A stretch of 64,000 nt of DNA from Candidatus Nitrosocosmicus sp. (GTDB taxonomy: Archaea > Thermoproteota > Nitrososphaeria > Nitrososphaerales > Nitrososphaeraceae), in NCBI GenBank assembly GCA_029194465.1, contig JARFXS010000003.1, positions 7,504-71,503 on the forward strand, read 5' to 3'. The notes beneath the pieces were generated by a model. That model worked only from the letters and a program-made list of their open reading frames with translations, was not told the DNA's origin and ran no database searches. How positions within the stretch are numbered: position 1 is the first letter of the stretch; every line of letters starts with the position of its first letter. The position numbers and the translations under genes are program-made. This document shows, piece after piece, positions 30,862-39,542 of this stretch.

Positions 30862-31034
30862 GAAAACACTTCTGCACAAGTGAGCCAGGAATTTTAAGAT
30901 ACATGAAAAATTTGGTTTTCAAAAATGTCGATGTTTATTTATTAAATAATATGAACAACATCATTCGTCAATTACAAACATGCAAGTAAACTCACCTATA
31001 AGAATCACGATTTATCTAACATCGGAGAGTGATA

Positions 31035-32747
31035 TTGTCTTCTTTTAGGATTCTTGATAACCAGAAGGATATCACTAAGGGTTTTACTCAGTTGCTCTAT
31101 AACGCTGTGAATCATTTAGATGGTTTTGGAATTACCGACCCAACACCGTTGATTTTAGAGTCAGAAGTAATTCAAGGATGCATCAGAAATTTAAGAGATC
31201 TGGGTAAAAGAGTTAGATACATTACAAATATAGAAAATGCAAACATAGAAAGTTGTAAGAAGATATCTGAAATTGTTGAGTTAAGACACTTGGACAAGAT
31301 TCAAGGCGGAATAATTATAAATGATTTTGAATATTTAGGTTTGTTAGAATCGAGGAATGATGGCCCCGCCTCCAATCCTATTCACATCTATAGCAAAAAT
31401 AAATGGCTGGTAGAACAACAGAGACTAATTTTTGACATGTTGTGGGAAAAGTCAATTCCAGCAAAGATTAGGGTTAAACAGATTGAACAGGGACTTGAAA
31501 GAGATGTTTGTGAACTTATAACTGATGAAAATAGCATTATGACAAAATATGAACAGGCTCTAAGGTTGTTAGTTAAGGAGCTGCGTATTTTTTATTCTGC
31601 ATCGGAAGATGATGTTCCTAATGAATGGATAGGGCAAAAAATTTCGGAAATCATAAGACATATTTCTAAGAGCAAATCAAAAGATATGAAAATAATAATA
31701 ATAGTTCTTACCAACAGTTCGATTGACGGAAAAGCTCCTCTAACAGGGTTTAGCCAAATCGGGCAAGATTATGATGTAAGAATAAAATATATGACTAAAG
31801 AACCCGTAAACTTCCAATTATCTCGAGACCTGATGATTTTGACTGTAGATAGAAAAGAATTATTTATTTCAGAACTCAAAAATTTTGAGGAGATATCACG
31901 CAGTACATTTGAAAATGATATTAATTTTACCATCCATTCTAATAGTGGTTCGGTCGTATCTACTTACAATACAATTCTTGACATGATGTGGAGTCAGGAT
32001 GAATTATATAAGAAATCAGAAGTGGCAATTACTCAACTGAAATTACAGGATAAGTTGCAAAAAGAATTCGTTCATAATTTTGCTAACGGATTGAGAAACC
32101 CATTGCAACCGATACTCGGGTTTTCCGAGATATTACTTGAGAAGAAGGAAGATTTCAGTGGATATGGTGACATTCTTGACATAATTAATGCATGTGCGCA
32201 AAAGCTTGCTAAACATGTTAACAATATGATCGATATCACAGAAATAGAAAATGAAACCTTCATCCTACATAAGGAAACATTTGATCTGGTGAAATTGATA
32301 AGAGACGTTACTAAACAAATCAAAAAAAATATCTTATCAGTTACCAAAAAGAATTTTTGCATTTCTACGAATGTTGATAGCATGATGATAAACGCAGACA
32401 AAAATAGAATGAAATTCACGATTGAAAACGTGATCACTAATGCAGTAGACATACCAAATTCTAACAATATCAAGATCTTAGTTGAGACGACTAGATCAAG
32501 TAGTAGTCAAAATGGTGACAAGAATCAATGTTTTGTTTTCGTAACTGTTATCGATGATGGAACTGGAATAGATAGAATGATTCTTCCAAGATTGTTTTCA
32601 AAGTTTGTTGCCGATTCTCGAGATGGGTTAGGATTGGGCTTGTACTTGGCTAAATATATTATTCAAAAGCATGGTGGAGAAATGTGGGCCGAAAATAACG
32701 AAAATGGCAAAGGAGCAACAATTCGATTCAGTCTTCCGATACCTTAG
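31035..32747 (+). CDS. Thaumarchaeal cytosolic sensor kinase-like protein lacking the phospho-acceptor His
   Basis: About 570 residues, no TM. The N-terminal 300 residues are a sensor of the type found in Nitrososphaerales kinases and TrmB-like regulators (VRYITNIENANIESCKKISE, then VELRHLDKIQGG; FVEQQ-like LVEQQRLIFDMLW). The dimerisation helix reads EFVHNFANGLRNPLQPILGF. Residue 351 is Asn (AAC at 32085-32087) where His is expected, and the next residue is Gly instead of Glu. The ATPase domain keeps NVITNAVDIP, DDGTGI and GLGLGLYLAKY. A GGAG purine run at 31024-31027 is well placed for TTG 31035; the in-frame GTG at 31029 is too close. Confidence 0.82.
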   Translation: MSSFRILDNQKDITKGFTQLLYNAVNHLDGFGITDPTPLILESEVIQGCIRNLRDLGKRVRYITNIENANIESCKKISEIVELRHLDKIQGGIIINDFEYLGLLESRNDGPASNPIHIYSKNKWLVEQQRLIFDMLWEKSIPAKIRVKQIEQGLERDVCELITDENSIMTKYEQALRLLVKELRIFYSASEDDVPNEWIGQKISEIIRHISKSKSKDMKIIIIVLTNSSIDGKAPLTGFSQIGQDYDVRIKYMTKEPVNFQLSRDLMILTVDRKELFISELKNFEEISRSTFENDINFTIHSNSGSVVSTYNTILDMMWSQDELYKKSEVAITQLKLQDKLQKEFVHNFANGLRNPLQPILGFSEILLEKKEDFSGYGDILDIINACAQKLAKHVNNMIDITEIENETFILHKETFDLVKLIRDVTKQIKKNILSVTKKNFCISTNVDSMMINADKNRMKFTIENVITNAVDIPNSNNIKILVETTRSSSSQNGDKNQCFVFVTVIDDGTGIDRMILPRLFSKFVADSRDGLGLGLYLAKYIIQKHGGEMWAENNENGKGATIRFSLPIP

Positions 32748-32923
32748 TTTTGATTTAGATATCAAGACCATAATTTGAAGCTTTTATCTGCTTCCCTAGT
32801 GTTTGTTACCATTGGACAATATGACAATCAACCTGAAGCAGAAACAAAAGTTATTTGTACTGCAGGGACACACAATAAAAATAAACAATGAACTCATCAG
32901 GATAAAGTGATTTTGGTACATCG

Positions 32924-33043
32924 ATGTCCAAAAATAATGATCCATTTACAGATTTTTGTAACAAAGTGAACAATTGCGATCAGAATGCTGCCAACCCTAT
33001 TTCTCATGCAACAGGAGTGTCGGCAGATGGTATGAAAGTCTAG
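32924..33043 (+). CDS. Possible 39-aa protein
   Basis: ATG 32924 opens a frame reading DPFTDFCNKVNNCDQNAANP and ending GVSADGMKV-stop. The composition is protein-like with two cysteines. There is no other support, and it overlaps no other gene. Confidence 0.25.
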   Translation: MSKNNDPFTDFCNKVNNCDQNAANPISHATGVSADGMKV

Positions 33044-33117
33044 GGTGGATGTCAAGAAATAGAATCTCTTGCGGTACTCAATTTTCAAATAATTAATCAT
33101 CATACCCAAATTAGGGT

Positions 33118-33351
33118 TCATTTCACCGGACCCGGGTATCTTTGTCTTCCCTGAAATGCTTCCAATATGTTGCGGCGAGAAAAAATAGACATGGATTGTT
33201 CCCCACTATTATAACCTCCCAATTCAATAAACTCCAGAAACATCTTGAAGGTTTTTGGAAACTTCAACGATTCAGGAGATTCTAAAACAAGTGTAAATAA
33301 ATCCACAGGATTAGTACTAAATTCTTGGATCCCTTTTTCCTCTAAGATCAC
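33118..33351 (-). pseudogene. N-terminal fragment of a thaumarchaeal tyrosine-recombinase integrase
   Basis: The 77-residue frame has NPVDLFTLVLESPESLKFPK and TFKMFLEFIELGG. This resembles the SAM-like core-binding domain of archaeal XerC/D-type integrases (SPES-x-YP+RFKxFLDFL). No catalytic R...HxxR...Y domain follows; downstream frames to 32897 are broken. It begins 46 bp after the 3' end of tRNA-Ile, the usual place for an integrase of a tRNA-integrated element. Confidence 0.5.
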
Positions 33352-33397
33352 ATAATGTTACGATCACTGGGCTTGAATAAAGGGTCATCTTCGTAGT

Positions 33398-33470
33398 GGG
33401 CCGAAAGGGATTTGAACCCTCGGCCTTTCGATTATCAGTCGAACGCTCCACCAAGCTGAGCTATCGGCCC
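33398..33470 (-). tRNA. tRNA-Ile(GAU)
   Basis: Minus strand. The acceptor stem GGGCCGA pairs with TCGGCCC. The D-arm is GCTC...GAGC. The anticodon stem TTCGA/TCGAA encloses loop CTGATAA, giving anticodon GAU. The T-arm has GAGGG-TTCAAAT-CCCTT. It is 73 nt with no intron and no encoded CCA. Confidence 0.93.
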
Positions 33471-33848
33471 TTTTTTTCTATTTTCTAAAGGCTTTATTTT
33501 TGTAATATAAATGTAATTTATTGTGTTCCAAAGGCTAGTTTTTGCCAAGTACTCAAGCCTCACATACATTGTAATTAATCAACGACGCTCAATTTCTCTA
33601 ATTAATTTATCCTTACCTCTATTACACTCTCCCTATCTGAAAATATGAACTAATTTTGGCCAAAGTTTCATATTTCGAATTTGAAAGTTTCATTTCTTAT
33701 GATCATATTTAGCATTTGCTCTCGGATATAGTATTCTAGTAATTTGTTTTAATTTTGACTAAAAATTCCGTCAAAAATTCAAAAACCTTTCTGGTATTCA
33801 AAATGAAATGAGTAAAAAAATATACTACCGTGTTTTATCATTAACTGC
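33471..33848. other. Intergenic, about 380 bp
   Basis: AT-rich spacer upstream of tRNA-Ile (minus) and nadK (plus). The motif AAAGTTTCAT occurs twice within 30 bp near 33664-33693. No gene seen. Confidence 0.4.
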
Positions 33849-34649
33849 TTGAGTAATCGAATCCGATGTATTGCCATTTTTACCAAAAGAAATAATGAAG
33901 AATCTAGAAAAGTTTCTTACTTGTTAAGAGAAAAGTTGGCTGAGCAAGGGATTAATGTCATAGACTTTAAGAAGGACTATGATTCACATCGCCCCGATAT
34001 GGGCATTGATGTTGATTTGGCTATAGCCATCGGGGGCGATGGAACTACCATCAAGACTTTTAGAACGTTACCTCCAGATATACCAGTACTTTGTATAAAT
34101 GCAGGTGGTACTCGCGGAATTTTGTCGGAGGTGTCAAAAGATTCGGTAGATTCAGTAGTGGACCCACTCTTGAATGGCCATTATTTTCTCGATAGAAGGA
34201 TAAGAATTGTAGCACAGATTGATGATGATACCACGGTCCCCGCTCTAAACGATTACGTCATAATGCGATCTGATCTTACCAAAACACCTTTGTTTTATCT
34301 CTCTATCAATGACGATGGATATAGTCAAAAGATGGATGGAATGATAGTTTCTACTCCTACTGGATCCACAGGACATTCACTATCCAATGGCGGGCCGATA
34401 CTTCAAGAACATTTGGACTGTATGTTGATTACCCCAATAGGATCCGTTAATAGGCTGCCTTCTTTTGTGTTACCTTTGATGGCAGTTACTATTAGCGCGA
34501 ATCATGATCTCAAATTAATTATGGATGGACAGCTTGTTAAGGAAATCCAGGAGAACCAACCTATAAAGATTTCAAAATATCGGTATGATGCTGTTTTTCT
34601 CAGATTCAACAAGAATGATACTCGACAGATGAATAAACTTGGATTCTAG
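33849..34649 (+). CDS. nadK: NAD kinase
   Basis: 266 residues with both family signatures: AIAIGGDGTTIKTF (GGDGT) and STPTGSTGHSLSNGGPI. It phosphorylates NAD to NADP using ATP or polyphosphate. The start is TTG at 33849. The last 11 bases overlap the start of nob1, so the two are probably translated together. Confidence 0.93.
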   Translation: MSNRIRCIAIFTKRNNEESRKVSYLLREKLAEQGINVIDFKKDYDSHRPDMGIDVDLAIAIGGDGTTIKTFRTLPPDIPVLCINAGGTRGILSEVSKDSVDSVVDPLLNGHYFLDRRIRIVAQIDDDTTVPALNDYVIMRSDLTKTPLFYLSINDDGYSQKMDGMIVSTPTGSTGHSLSNGGPILQEHLDCMLITPIGSVNRLPSFVLPLMAVTISANHDLKLIMDGQLVKEIQENQPIKISKYRYDAVFLRFNKNDTRQMNKLGF

Positions 34650-35133
34650 AAAAGAATATGTAACGGATTCCAATATTTTTTACAGCGGAATACCATTTCA
34701 AACCACCTCAGATTATGTTTATTATATAACACCTGCTATTCAGGAGGAAATAAATCACATTAAGAGACGAATCGATGGATTGAATTTATTGATAAATGCA
34801 GGAAAGGTAAAAATTCATGAACCCGATACCATTATGCATTCCATCGTCAAACGAAAATGTATAGATTTGGGCCAATTGGAATTATCAAAAGCTGATCATT
34901 CAGTAATTGCACTTAGCTTACAGCTTAAGTTACCCATCTTATCGTCCGATTATGCTCTGGCTAATGCTGCAAAATATTTTTCTATAAACGTATTGACGCC
35001 CGGAAAAAAAAATTTTGTGACAAAAAAAACAACAAAGTATTGCAGTATATGTAAGACTTTTTTTGATTTAAAATCAAGTTTTTGTAACAGGTGTGGTAAC
35101 TCGCTAGTTCTCAAAAAAGAAAAGATTCGCTAG
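34639..35133 (+). CDS. nob1: PIN-domain endoribonuclease Nob1
   Basis: 164 residues. The PIN domain has YVTDSNIFYSGIP (first Asp), EEINHIKRRI, LSKADHSVIALSLQL (later Asp) and ILSSDYALANAA. The C-terminal zinc ribbon is KYCSICKTFFDLKSSFCNRC, followed by G-N. This architecture is that of Nob1, which trims the 3' end of 16S rRNA in late small-subunit assembly. The start is TTG 34639, inside the end of nadK. Confidence 0.9.
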   Translation: MDSRKEYVTDSNIFYSGIPFQTTSDYVYYITPAIQEEINHIKRRIDGLNLLINAGKVKIHEPDTIMHSIVKRKCIDLGQLELSKADHSVIALSLQLKLPILSSDYALANAAKYFSINVLTPGKKNFVTKKTTKYCSICKTFFDLKSSFCNRCGNSLVLKKEKIR

Positions 35134-35386
35134 AAAGATTTCATGTTGTAATCTAACTCACTAATGATTCATTAGCCAAGTTTGCAATTATTCTTTTATC
35201 AAGAATTCTTGAAAATGGAATTCTTGTCCTTAGATATCGGCTCGGTTATTGTTGATTGATTTGTTAAATTCTTTATAAGAATAGACAGTTAAGTTCTTAA
35301 GCAATTGATGTAATTGTGGTATATGAAAAATAATTTAAGTTTCACACATAGGAGAATGACAAATATGGTTAATTATTTTTTAAGAG

Positions 35387-35593
35387 ATGTATTGTAGATC
35401 AATCTGCAAAAAGTATAAAGCATACAAAACCAACGACTCTTTTAGTTATTACAGTCAAGGTTACAAATTGTGCAAAGAATGTGAATTGTTTCTTGAATGG
35501 CAGGGATTTAAATGTCCATGTTGTAATACTATTCTGAGGAGTAGACCACATAATTCATTTTCTAAACAGCGATTACGCTTTGGTCAACATTGA
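35387..35593 (+). CDS. Thaumarchaeal zinc-finger protein, 68 aa
   Basis: Reads YCRSICKKYKAYKT, then YKLCKECELFLEWQGFKCPC and CNTILRSRP. The C-x3-C ... C-x2-C ... C-x-C-C pattern followed by a basic tail (KQRLRF) fits a small family common in ammonia-oxidising archaea, possibly nucleic-acid binding. Function unknown. Confidence 0.7.
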   Translation: MYCRSICKKYKAYKTNDSFSYYSQGYKLCKECELFLEWQGFKCPCCNTILRSRPHNSFSKQRLRFGQH

Positions 35594-35631
35594 AGATCAA
35601 GAAAAAATGATTGATATACTAGTCAATAAAA

Positions 35632-36861
35632 TCATTTCTTAAAGTAATCAATTTGCTGAGGAGTTAAACTGTCTATTTTTAAACCAAATGAATCCAATGC
35701 AGCCAATGTTATCTTCTTTTCAATTTTTTTTGGTGTATTATAAATTTGGTTACCTAATTTTTCATGAAATTGAGAAAGGTAAACAATAGACAAGAACTGA
35801 TTAGCAAAAGAAATACCCATTACTTCTGGAGAGTTACCCTCTGCACCAACCAAATTGATAACCCTCCCTTTTGCTAACAAGTAAATTTTCCTCTTGTTCT
35901 CTCCGACTCTGTAGCATTCGACATTCATTCTTGGAGAGAAATGATTCTGGTCTATAGAATTCAAATAATTAATGTCGATTTCTACGTCAAAATGGCCCGC
36001 ATTACATAATATTGCTCCCTCGTTAATTTTTTCAATTTGATCTTGGCCAATAACATTTACTTGACCAGTACAAGTTATGAAAATATCTGCATTTGATATT
36101 ACTTCATCTAACGGCTTTACTTCAAAGCCATCAAAATATGCCTCCAATGCTTTCAGTGGATTGACTTCTGTAATTGTAACTTTGGCTCCCATCCCGTTAG
36201 CACATCTTGCTACTCCCTTTCCAACCCATCCATAGCCGCAAACTACAATCCTCTTACTAGACAATAGTATCCCTGTAGTTTTTAATATCCCTTCTATTGT
36301 ACTCTGTCCTGTTCCATATCTGTTATCCAACAGAAATTTTGTCCTTGAACGATTTACTGCGATAACTGGGTACATCAACAAACCTTCTTTACCCCATGCC
36401 ATGAGTCTGTTAACTCCAGAAGTAGTCTCCTCAGTTCCGCCGATAATGTTGAACTTTCTACACAATGCCTTTTTGTGAAGCTCTCCCCCATCATCGGTAA
36501 TAATGTGAGGTTTGGTATCTAGTACGCCTTCCATATTGCTGTAAAAATCTAGGAGGGTATCATCTTTTTTAGAAAAAATCTTAATGTCATTCATTATCAA
36601 AAATGATTTGATAGAATCCTGGATTGAGAGTGGATTGGCAGGGCACAAGTTAACCTCAGCACCAGCTTCTTTCAGTGCCATCAGTAATACCGAAGTTTCT
36701 TTTGTTATGTGTAGACAAATACCCAGTCTAAAATTTTGCAAGGCCTTTTTACATACAAATCTACGAGTTAAACGATCTAGAACGGGCATGTGCTTCTTTG
36801 CCCACAAGTATTCTGATTTTCCTATCTCATCCTCCTCTTTGATCTCAGAGCCAATTGCCAT
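35632..36861 (-). CDS. ahcY: Adenosylhomocysteinase
   Basis: 409 residues. NAD-binding core IVVCGYGWVGKGVARCANGM; substrate-domain features LGICLHITKETSVLLMALKE, AEVNLCPANPLS and ITDDGGELH. The C-terminal part has EVMGISFANQFLS. It hydrolyses S-adenosylhomocysteine to adenosine and homocysteine, sustaining methylation. It starts at ATG 36861 and is intact. Confidence 0.95.
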   Translation of the reverse strand: MAIGSEIKEEDEIGKSEYLWAKKHMPVLDRLTRRFVCKKALQNFRLGICLHITKETSVLLMALKEAGAEVNLCPANPLSIQDSIKSFLIMNDIKIFSKKDDTLLDFYSNMEGVLDTKPHIITDDGGELHKKALCRKFNIIGGTEETTSGVNRLMAWGKEGLLMYPVIAVNRSRTKFLLDNRYGTGQSTIEGILKTTGILLSSKRIVVCGYGWVGKGVARCANGMGAKVTITEVNPLKALEAYFDGFEVKPLDEVISNADIFITCTGQVNVIGQDQIEKINEGAILCNAGHFDVEIDINYLNSIDQNHFSPRMNVECYRVGENKRKIYLLAKGRVINLVGAEGNSPEVMGISFANQFLSIVYLSQFHEKLGNQIYNTPKKIEKKITLAALDSFGLKIDSLTPQQIDYFKK

Positions 36862-36909
36862 CCAAATTTCATCTCATTCTAAATGATATGGTGGCAATAG
36901 TTCCATTTT

Positions 36910-37074
36910 CTACTTATAATCGCTTAATATGTCTGAGTATCTTGCATCCTTGTATGCAACGTATTTAACATATTCTCCATATGTCTTATCAAAACCGCAA
37001 TTATCACACTTGACTATAGAAAAATCATCGCTAAGAAATGCCGCCTCTTTACAATCAGGACATCTTATTTTCAC
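36910..37074 (-). CDS. Small zinc-ribbon protein, 54 aa
   Basis: Translates as M-K-I-R-C-P-D-C-K-E-A-A-F-L-S-D-D-F-S, then VKCDNCGFDKTYGEYVKYVA and a hydrophilic end. The two CxxC pairs form one zinc ribbon. It starts with GTG directly after the rpoP stop codon (TAA-GTG), so it shares its operon. The function is unknown, but the link to RNA polymerase subunit P suggests an information-processing role. Confidence 0.7.
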   Translation of the reverse strand: MKIRCPDCKEAAFLSDDFSIVKCDNCGFDKTYGEYVKYVAYKDARYSDILSDYK

Positions 37075-37239
37075 TTAAATCGCTTTTAGTTGTTTTATAA
37101 TTGGTTGTCTTACCTTTCTAAATACCCTGAACCCGCAAATACATTTTATTTCTGGTAAGTATGACAATTCTTCTGCTGTTACGTTTGTGCCACATGACAT
37201 ACATTCATACGTTACCGCACCCATAACTTCGTTACTCAT
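37075..37239 (-). CDS. rpoP: DNA-directed RNA polymerase subunit P (Rpb12-like)
   Basis: 54 residues with TYECMSCGTNVTAEELSYLP and EIKCICGFRVFRKVRQPIIK: a C-x2-C ... C-x-C zinc knuckle and the G-x-R-V-F-x-K-x-R motif of archaeal RpoP. It is a small stabilising subunit of RNA polymerase. It starts at ATG 37239; a second ATG six codons in is possible. Confidence 0.88.
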   Translation of the reverse strand: MSNEVMGAVTYECMSCGTNVTAEELSYLPEIKCICGFRVFRKVRQPIIKQLKAI

Positions 37240-37368
37240 ACGTAATATCTCTCCGAACAGCTATATAATTATTATCCAATCAATAAACGTCAACTAGCTA
37301 TCTACCTGTCCTTTCTCACTGATTTAGCAATAATTTTGGTTAAATTGGTTGAGAATATGAACAAATGA

Positions 37369-37602
37369 TTACTCTGCAAAACCAGTACATGCACAATAGC
37401 CAAATTCGTCTATCCGTTTATCACACCGAGGACATTTTTCAAAGTAATTGACCTCCCACATGTGTTTGCCATATAATTGATAATGTGTATCTATTTCTAA
37501 AGGAACAGTAAATTTCTGATCTATGTTCCCTGCCTGAGGATCTTTAATTGAACCCTTATCCTTTTTATTCAATACTCCAGTTATTAGAAAAGGCAATCCC
37601 AT
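37369..37602 (-). CDS. Hypothetical protein with C-terminal zinc motif, 77 aa
   Basis: MGLPFLITGVLNKKD at the start and EKCPRCDKRIDEFGYCACTG near the end. The CxxC ... CxC cysteines suggest a single zinc site. It is conserved-looking and intact, upstream of rpoP on the same strand (gap 130 bp). Confidence 0.6.
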   Translation of the reverse strand: MGLPFLITGVLNKKDKGSIKDPQAGNIDQKFTVPLEIDTHYQLYGKHMWEVNYFEKCPRCDKRIDEFGYCACTGFAE

Positions 37603-37663
37603 ATTTCTATTTAATTATCATTAAACTAAATATTATGAGGATCTTCTCTATTATTAATCCACG

Positions 37664-38527
37664 ATGAATGACTACTATTTAGTTAATGATGACCTTATTA
37701 GACAAATTATAAAACCTCGAAGTATTTTGTCGAGAAAAGGGGAAAACGGAATAGCCCTAGTCGTTGGTGGGAGCCGAATCTATCATGGTGCTCCTCTACT
37801 ATCTTCCTTGGCTGCATTAAGGAGTGGGACTGACTTGGTCTATACAGCTATTCCAAAGATAAACCTAATTTCATCTCGAATTTTTTCACCTGATCTTATA
37901 ATCTTACCATTTCCAGATGACAAGTTAACTACTGGATCAGTTAGAAGACTATTAAACACCGTACCGAAAAAAATTAATGCTGCAGCGATTGGGATGGGAT
38001 TGAATGTATCTAAATCACAACCGTTGATCTTGCTTATCAAGGAGCTTTTGGGGGCTAATTCTCATCTAGTCATAGACGCTGGGGCTATCCTTCCTGAGAT
38101 TTTACCAAATATATCCAATAATGACACCATAGTTACCCCACATGCTGGAGAATTCAAACGGCTTTTTGGTGATAGCCCTACCACAAAGTTATCTGAACAG
38201 ATCGAACTGGTATCGAGAAAAGCAAAGGAATTCGGCTTGGTAATAGTACTGAAGGGATATCAGAACATAGTCTCTGACGGTGTAAGCACTTTTGTTTTGG
38301 AAAGGTCCACTCCATCAATGACAGTAGGGGGGACAGGTGATGTACTTTCAGGCCTAATTACGGGATTCAGGACAAAATATGGATCATTACATTCCTGTTT
38401 GCTTGGTTTATTCTTTAACGGGAAAGCAGCATCACGGTTATCAAGTAAGATAGGATTTCACATGCTAGCTTCTGATCTTTTGACTGAGTTACCCTTCGTA
38501 ATGAAGGAATATGATACCATCAACTGA
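37664..38527 (+). CDS. nnrD: ADP/ATP-dependent NAD(P)H-hydrate dehydratase
   Basis: 287 residues of the YjeF C-terminal, ribokinase-like fold: ALVVGGSRIYHGAPLLSSLA, DTIVTPHAGEFKRLFG and SMTVGGTGDVLSGLITG. It dehydrates the S form of damaged NADHX/NADPHX. The N-terminal epimerase domain that is often fused is absent. It ends with TGA. Confidence 0.9.
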   Translation: MNDYYLVNDDLIRQIIKPRSILSRKGENGIALVVGGSRIYHGAPLLSSLAALRSGTDLVYTAIPKINLISSRIFSPDLIILPFPDDKLTTGSVRRLLNTVPKKINAAAIGMGLNVSKSQPLILLIKELLGANSHLVIDAGAILPEILPNISNNDTIVTPHAGEFKRLFGDSPTTKLSEQIELVSRKAKEFGLVIVLKGYQNIVSDGVSTFVLERSTPSMTVGGTGDVLSGLITGFRTKYGSLHSCLLGLFFNGKAASRLSSKIGFHMLASDLLTELPFVMKEYDTIN

Positions 38528-38555
38528 TAACATTATGAACTAATTTACTGACAAA

Positions 38556-39347
38556 TCACATATTGATAGGATCTATTTTGTTATTCCCTAAAGGTGTTGT
38601 TTCCATCTTAGTCCAAGTGTCGTTGAATTGATTAACTAGAGTGGGAACAAAAATTTCATGAGAATCAAAATAGGCTGATTTTGTCCCATCGTTATTAATT
38701 ATTATTATACTATTGTTATCAAAGATGAACATATTTGTACTAATCTTGGCACTTTTCTTATCTATTGCGTTAGGTAAAATTATTGAATCCGCCTGACACA
38801 TAAAATCAAACAGTATTCTTACTTTTACTCCTCTATAAATGGCCTTCAATATTTCTTCCTTAGAGGCATTTAGAATCACATTACCCCAATGATTTAGAGA
38901 TATATCAATTGATTCATTTGTGTTTTTTAACAATTCAGTAATCTTGCTATCTGTGCAGAATTGATTTAAGACTAGATATCTTTTTTCCTCAATTCCCTTG
39001 TTCTTTAATCCATTTTCATTAATTTGCTGAAGTGTATCTATTATTTTTCTTAAACTGTCAATCCTGTTTTGATACTTACTTAATATGTTGTCAAAAGAAT
39101 CCTTAGGAGAAAGAGCCCTAAACATTAATGGCTTTTGGTAATTTATAAAAACTAAATTCTTTTTTTCCAGCTTTTTTAGAATGAAGTAGATTTTTGTCCT
39201 TGGCAAATTTGAGTAATATGCTATTTCAGTTGCTGAAATCATGCCCTTGCCAAGCAGACTATAATATGCTGATGCCTCGTATTTTGTTAATCCTAACTCT
39301 TCTAGACCACCAAGAATTTCATTATTTACACTACCATCAGTTGACAT
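38556..39347 (-). CDS. TrmB family transcriptional regulator
   Basis: 263 residues from ATG 39347. The winged helix (ILGGLEELGLTKYEASAYYS, SATEIAYYSNLPRTKIYFIL) is the TrmB N-terminal domain. The C-terminal half is a PLD-like effector-binding fold (ESIDISLNHWG, ILKAIYRGVKVRILFDF). The frame is open a further 27 codons upstream, but that stretch is hydrophobic and unrelated. It probably regulates sugar or other metabolic genes in response to a small molecule. Confidence 0.82.
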   Translation of the reverse strand: MSTDGSVNNEILGGLEELGLTKYEASAYYSLLGKGMISATEIAYYSNLPRTKIYFILKKLEKKNLVFINYQKPLMFRALSPKDSFDNILSKYQNRIDSLRKIIDTLQQINENGLKNKGIEEKRYLVLNQFCTDSKITELLKNTNESIDISLNHWGNVILNASKEEILKAIYRGVKVRILFDFMCQADSIILPNAIDKKSAKISTNMFIFDNNSIIIINNDGTKSAYFDSHEIFVPTLVNQFNDTWTKMETTPLGNNKIDPINM

Positions 39348-39542
39348 CACGATCAACAATGTAGCATAAAGGATAGTAAGAAGGTGTGTCAAAAATATTG
39401 TATTAATAATTAAAAAAAAGACAACCACAAGTCGTTGTTGACTAAATCAAAACAGGTTTATTTTTTTTTATTCTTTTGATTAAAACTATTTACTTCATAT
39501 CCTATCAAACAAATTAGAAATATACGATGAGAACGTAATACT

